From CAYLNK01 sp964384675 (GTDB lineage Bacteria; Acidobacteriota; Thermoanaerobaculia; UBA5066), in the NCBI GenBank assembly GCA_964384675.1, contig CAYLNK010000125.1, positions 1-16,842 of the forward strand: DNA of 16,842 bases. Direction: 5' to 3'. A program made the translations under genes and the position numbers. Under the pieces are notes generated by a model. That model worked only from the letters and a program-made list of their open reading frames with translations. It made no database searches and was not told the DNA's origin. Below, piece by piece: positions 13,977-16,842 of the stretch. How positions within the stretch are numbered: position 1 is the stretch's first letter; each line of letters begins with the position of its first letter.

Positions 13977-16842
13977 TCAGGGCCTGAGCACGAGGTTCTT
14001 GGTGTCGTTCGTCCCGTTGTCGATCCGCGTCGCGAGCGCGGCCACGCGCCCCTCGCCACCGGTCGAGCGCACCTCGCACAGGACGCCGGTCCTGTCCTTG
14101 CGCCCGATCCCGAAGCCCTCCACGCCGAAGAGGTCGTTGATCTGGAGCTGCTCGTGGGGACCGAGCGAGACGGCCAGGCGGCCCACCGGGGCGGATCGCC
14201 GCTGGCTCTTCTCCCAGACGGTCACCTCGAGCGTCGACGACGCCCCGGCAATCTCCGTGAGGATGAGGTTGGTCCTCGCTCCGCGGCTCCGGTCGCCGTC
14301 GGCCGTCCCTTCGAGGCCGTCCACGAGCACGAGACGTCCGCCCGCAGCCGTGGCGGGATCCTCCCTCCCGACTCCCTCGATCACGTCGCCGAAGCTGCCC
14401 GCCGGCGTCTCGCTCGAGACCCGGCTCACCACGCGGAGGCCCGGGGCGCTGGCCCGCACCTCCAGCGGCCCGAAGGAGAGGGGCGCGAGGCCGAACAGCT
14501 CCCCCAGGACGTCGTCCCACGCGTCGACCGTCCGGGGCGCGAGCGTCCGCTCCGGGCTCGTGACGGTGCCGCCGCTTCCCCGATACGCCACCCGGTAACG
14601 GACCTCCGCCCCGGCGTCGTTGCGGATCTCCACGCGCGACCGGAACGTCGCGGACGTGACGACGCTCGGAAGCGTGATCGTCGTGTCCGTGGAGGCCCCG
14701 ACCGCGCGCCCCACGAAGCTCGACGCGTCCCCCGACCTCCCGTCGATCACCGTGGTGACCGCCGCGACGCTCCCCGCCGAGCCCGGCTCGGCGACGATCT
14801 CGAGCGCGCCGCCGGAGACGGCCGCGTCGCCCGCAAGCTCGGCGACGGGGAGCTGCGTCTTGGCCCACGGCGCGAGGTCCCGTCGCGTCCGTCCGAGCGT
14901 GGCGCCCTGGCGGTCGAGGAGGCTCACGGTGACGCTCGCCCGTTCGCCCGACGTCTCGACGAGGATCAGGTTCGTGCGGTAGACGGCGTCCTTCCGGACG
15001 CCGGGCACGGCGTGCGGGATCCCGGGCCTCACTCCTTCGCCGCTCCGCACGGTGGGAAGCTGGAATCCGAACGAGCCGCCCGCCGCCGCCGGCGCGTCGA
15101 CGACGCTCTGCACGCGGAGCGAGCCGATCCGCGCGCTCCGGACCTCGAGCGATCCCGACCCGTTGGCGACGCCGAACAGGCGTCCCGCCGCGTCCGTGAA
15201 CGACACGACGTCGTGCCCCGGGACGACGAGCGTGGCCTGCTTCACGTACGCGGCGTCCAGGCCGCTCACCTCCTGCGGTGAAAGGTCCGGCGTGTAGTAG
15301 AGGTCGACCTGGGCCGGCTCCGGCCCCAGGTTGGTGAGGAGGAGGCGGCTCACGTAGCGGCCTCCCGTCTGCGAGCCGGCGTTCACGAGCGAGGGGACGA
15401 CGAGGCTCGTCTCCGAAGGCGCGAGCGGCGGACGTCCCTGGAGAGGCCCCGAGGCCGCGGGGCCGGGATCCTCCACCAGGATCCGCGCGCTCTTGCCGTC
15501 CACCGTACAGAACGTCAGGTACGTCACGCGCGGGTAGGCGCCGGCTCCCTCTCCCCGCAGGCGCTGCGGCTGGAGGCGCAGCTCGCGCGTGGCGCCCGGC
15601 GCGATCGGCGACGCGTTCCAGTCCGGCGGTGCGATCGAGACGAACGGGCTCGGGAGGACGTCCGCGCCGAGCTCCAGCGCGACGCTTCCCGGATTGCGCA
15701 CCTCGATCGTCCGCTCCGGCGGCTCCTCCCCCGGGGCAGCCGGCGCGAGGCGGACCTCGTCGGCGCGCGAGCCATCGACGAGGACGAGCGGGGCGGACGT
15801 CGCCGGGATCGGATCGGTCGACTTGACGGAGGTGATCACGAGCGACACCGGGGCCTGGGGGTGGGCCGTCGCGTCGCCCGGGTCGGCGGAGGTGACCGTC
15901 ACGAGGCCCTCGTACCGGCCGGGCCGGTCGGCCGGAACGCCGGTGAGCTGCGCGAAGTAGAGCCTGGCCTGCCCCGCGCGAAGCGAGATCGTCGTCTCGC
16001 TCATCGTGAAGAACGGCACCGCCTGCGACGTGGCGAAGAAGCCGGCGAAGTCGGCGGTCCCGGTGTTGCGGAGCTCGATCTCGAGGCGCGGGAGCGGGGA
16101 GCCCGCGGCGGACTGACGGATCACCGCCGCGCGGGGCGGCGTCGTCATCGTCACGTGCGGTACGCCCGCCGAGACCACGATGGAAACAGGCGCGCTCGGG
16201 GCGCTCGAGGCGCCGCACGATGCGATGGCGACGACGCGGTGGGCGTAGCTCGTCCGCTCGGCCGCGACCAGGACGAGCGCCGGCTCCGCCACCGTCCACG
16301 TCTCGACGCTCGCGAAATCCGCCGTCCGGCTCCGCTCGACGCGGTACGCGCCCGCGCCCCGGACCCCGCCCCAGGCGAGGGTGTAGCGGCTTCCGAGAGA
16401 GGCGGTCCCCTTCGTCGACACCAGGTCCGCCGGGACCGCCGGCGCCGCGCAGGCGGCCACCGTGAACGCGCGGACCCCCGAGGCGGACGGCGAGCCGCCC
16501 TCGCAGGCGGGACGGGCGCTGACACGCCAGCGGTACGTGGTCCCGCGGGAGAGGCGGACCGCGAGCGAGCTGCCGGTCACGCCGCCGGCGTGGAGCGGAG
16601 GATCGGCCTCGGTCCCGAGCGCCACGTCGTACGAGACCGCCCCGGGCACCGCCTGCCAGCGGAGCACGGCCTCCTCCTCCACCGCGGTCGCGCCGTCCGC
16701 CGGCGAGACGAGCGGCGGCGGCGCGACGACGCAGGAGCCGGGCACCGTGAAGCTCCCTTCCGCCGAGGACGTCGCGAAGGTCGCGTCGCAGGCGGCACGC
16801 GCGACCACACGCCAGCGGTACGGCCCCGGCGCCAGGCCCGTC
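13977..16842 (-). CDS. Large extracellular FN3/beta-sandwich repeat protein (5' end beyond window)
   Basis: 954 residues lie in the window, and the frame is open through the right edge (TGLAPGPYRWRVVAR...). The N-terminus is therefore missing, and the GTG at 16806-16808 is internal. In order: the end of one FN3-like repeat, a second complete one (SPADGATAVEEEAVLRWQAV ... TTYRWRVSARPAC), a third (LAWGGVRGAGAYRVERS), and two Ig-like/ASPM-SPD-2-Hydin-like segments with LEIELRNTGTADFAGFF and RTIEVRNPGSVALELGADV. Four divergent copies of a roughly 110-125-residue module then fill the C-terminal half to the end (RIDNGTNDTKNLVLRP). No membrane anchor, sorting signal or catalytic motif is visible at the C-terminus. 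Such architectures are secreted or surface proteins of adhesive or structural type; the function is unknown. The stop is 7 bp from that of the convergent reductase gene. Confidence 0.85.
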   Translation of the reverse strand, partial: TGLAPGPYRWRVVARAACDATFATSSAEGSFTVPGSCVVAPPPLVSPADGATAVEEEAVLRWQAVPGAVSYDVALGTEADPPLHAGGVTGSSLAVRLSRGTTYRWRVSARPACEGGSPSASGVRAFTVAACAAPAVPADLVSTKGTASLGSRYTLAWGGVRGAGAYRVERSRTADFASVETWTVAEPALVLVAAERTSYAHRVVAIASCGASSAPSAPVSIVVSAGVPHVTMTTPPRAAVIRQSAAGSPLPRLEIELRNTGTADFAGFFATSQAVPFFTMSETTISLRAGQARLYFAQLTGVPADRPGRYEGLVTVTSADPGDATAHPQAPVSLVITSVKSTDPIPATSAPLVLVDGSRADEVRLAPAAPGEEPPERTIEVRNPGSVALELGADVLPSPFVSIAPPDWNASPIAPGATRELRLQPQRLRGEGAGAYPRVTYLTFCTVDGKSARILVEDPGPAASGPLQGRPPLAPSETSLVVPSLVNAGSQTGGRYVSRLLLTNLGPEPAQVDLYYTPDLSPQEVSGLDAAYVKQATLVVPGHDVVSFTDAAGRLFGVANGSGSLEVRSARIGSLRVQSVVDAPAAAGGSFGFQLPTVRSGEGVRPGIPHAVPGVRKDAVYRTNLILVETSGERASVTVSLLDRQGATLGRTRRDLAPWAKTQLPVAELAGDAAVSGGALEIVAEPGSAGSVAAVTTVIDGRSGDASSFVGRAVGASTDTTITLPSVVTSATFRSRVEIRNDAGAEVRYRVAYRGSGGTVTSPERTLAPRTVDAWDDVLGELFGLAPLSFGPLEVRASAPGLRVVSRVSSETPAGSFGDVIEGVGREDPATAAGGRLVLVDGLEGTADGDRSRGARTNLILTEIAGASSTLEVTVWEKSQRRSAPVGRLAVSLGPHEQLQINDLFGVEGFGIGRKDRTGVLCEVRSTGGEGRVAALATRIDNGTNDTKNLVLRP
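13980..15405 (-). repeat. Four tandem divergent copies of a ~110-125-residue beta-sandwich module (protein level)
   Basis: Approximate copies: 15405-15050, 15030-14680, 14675-14355 and 14345-13980. Each has the same order of elements: an opening strand (VVPSLVNAG, GIPHAVPG, ITLPSVVTS, LVLVDGLEG), a strand with R-x-x-L/V-x-L/I (YVSRLLLTN, YRTNLILVE, FRSRVEIRN, ARTNLILTE), a segment with L-x-P-x leading to 'LFG' or an equivalent (SFTDAAGRLFGV, LPVAELAGD, WDDVLGELFGL, QINDLFGVEG), then 'G-x-LEV/LEI/CEV' and a final V-x-S/A-x-x-T/S-x-x-D/E strand. DNA identity between copies is low. Confidence 0.6.

Noticed and set aside
9821..14059. Very long open frame on the minus strand opposite the reductase gene
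   Set aside because: Its translation is Arg/Glu/Gly/Pro-rich without domains, as expected for the antisense frame of a GC-rich gene. The plus-strand frame has clear conserved motifs from end to end.
13867..16299. Long second minus-strand frame within the surface-protein gene
   Set aside because: Low-complexity Arg/Gly-rich translation. The other minus frame carries recognisable FN3-like repeats and is open to the window edge.

Overview
The window is uniformly very G+C-rich and densely coded on both strands. It holds nine protein genes: seven complete and two cut by the window edges. No RNA gene, insertion sequence, CRISPR array or prophage gene was seen, and no gene-free stretch exceeds about 165 bases. 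The gene mix suggests a high-GC environmental bacterium: a two-component-type beta-propeller sensor, a CSLREA beta-helix protein, a large FN3-type surface protein, an ECF42-type sigma factor with its DGPF partner, and a 1,375-residue activase/dehydratase-like reductase. Acidobacteriota (Thermoanaerobaculia-like) is my best guess. This rests on gene style only, because no marker gene is present.

Layout from left to right. (1) 1-1991, minus: N-terminal part of an exported two-component-regulator propeller protein, running off the left edge. (2) 1992-2154: divergent intergenic region with a perfect 12-bp inverted repeat whose arms are themselves palindromic. (3) 2155-3732, plus: secreted CSLREA/right-handed beta-helix protein. 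(4) 3748-4140, minus: HxlR-family regulator, divergent from (5) a pirin, 4265-5143, plus. A perfect 25-bp palindrome between them overlays the -35 box of a near-consensus pirin promoter. (6) 5097-7778, minus: a likely operon of DGPF/YCII protein, ECF42-type sigma factor and a stand-alone 5'-3' exonuclease. The last two are joined by an ATGA overlap, and the DGPF gene is preceded by TGTCGA-N17-CGTC, which fits the promoter described for ECF42 sigma factors. (7) 7916-9313, plus: CPA2-type cation:proton antiporter. (8) 9323-9751, minus: small exported cysteine-containing protein of unknown function. (9) 9842-13969, plus: giant fusion of two ASKHA ATPase/activase domains with DUF2229- and HgdB-like domains, probably an ATP-driven low-potential Fe-S reductase. 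(10) 13977 to the right edge, minus: large extracellular FN3/beta-sandwich protein with four divergent copies of a roughly 110-125-residue module, 5' end outside the window.

Two self-contained regulatory circuits stand out. One is HxlR (with a conserved N-terminal Cys suited to redox sensing) plus pirin, around one palindromic operator. The other is ECF42 sigma plus DGPF plus exonuclease, with an apparent cognate promoter. All four convergent junctions are extremely tight (15, -47, 9 and 7 bp), leaving no room for ordinary intrinsic terminators.
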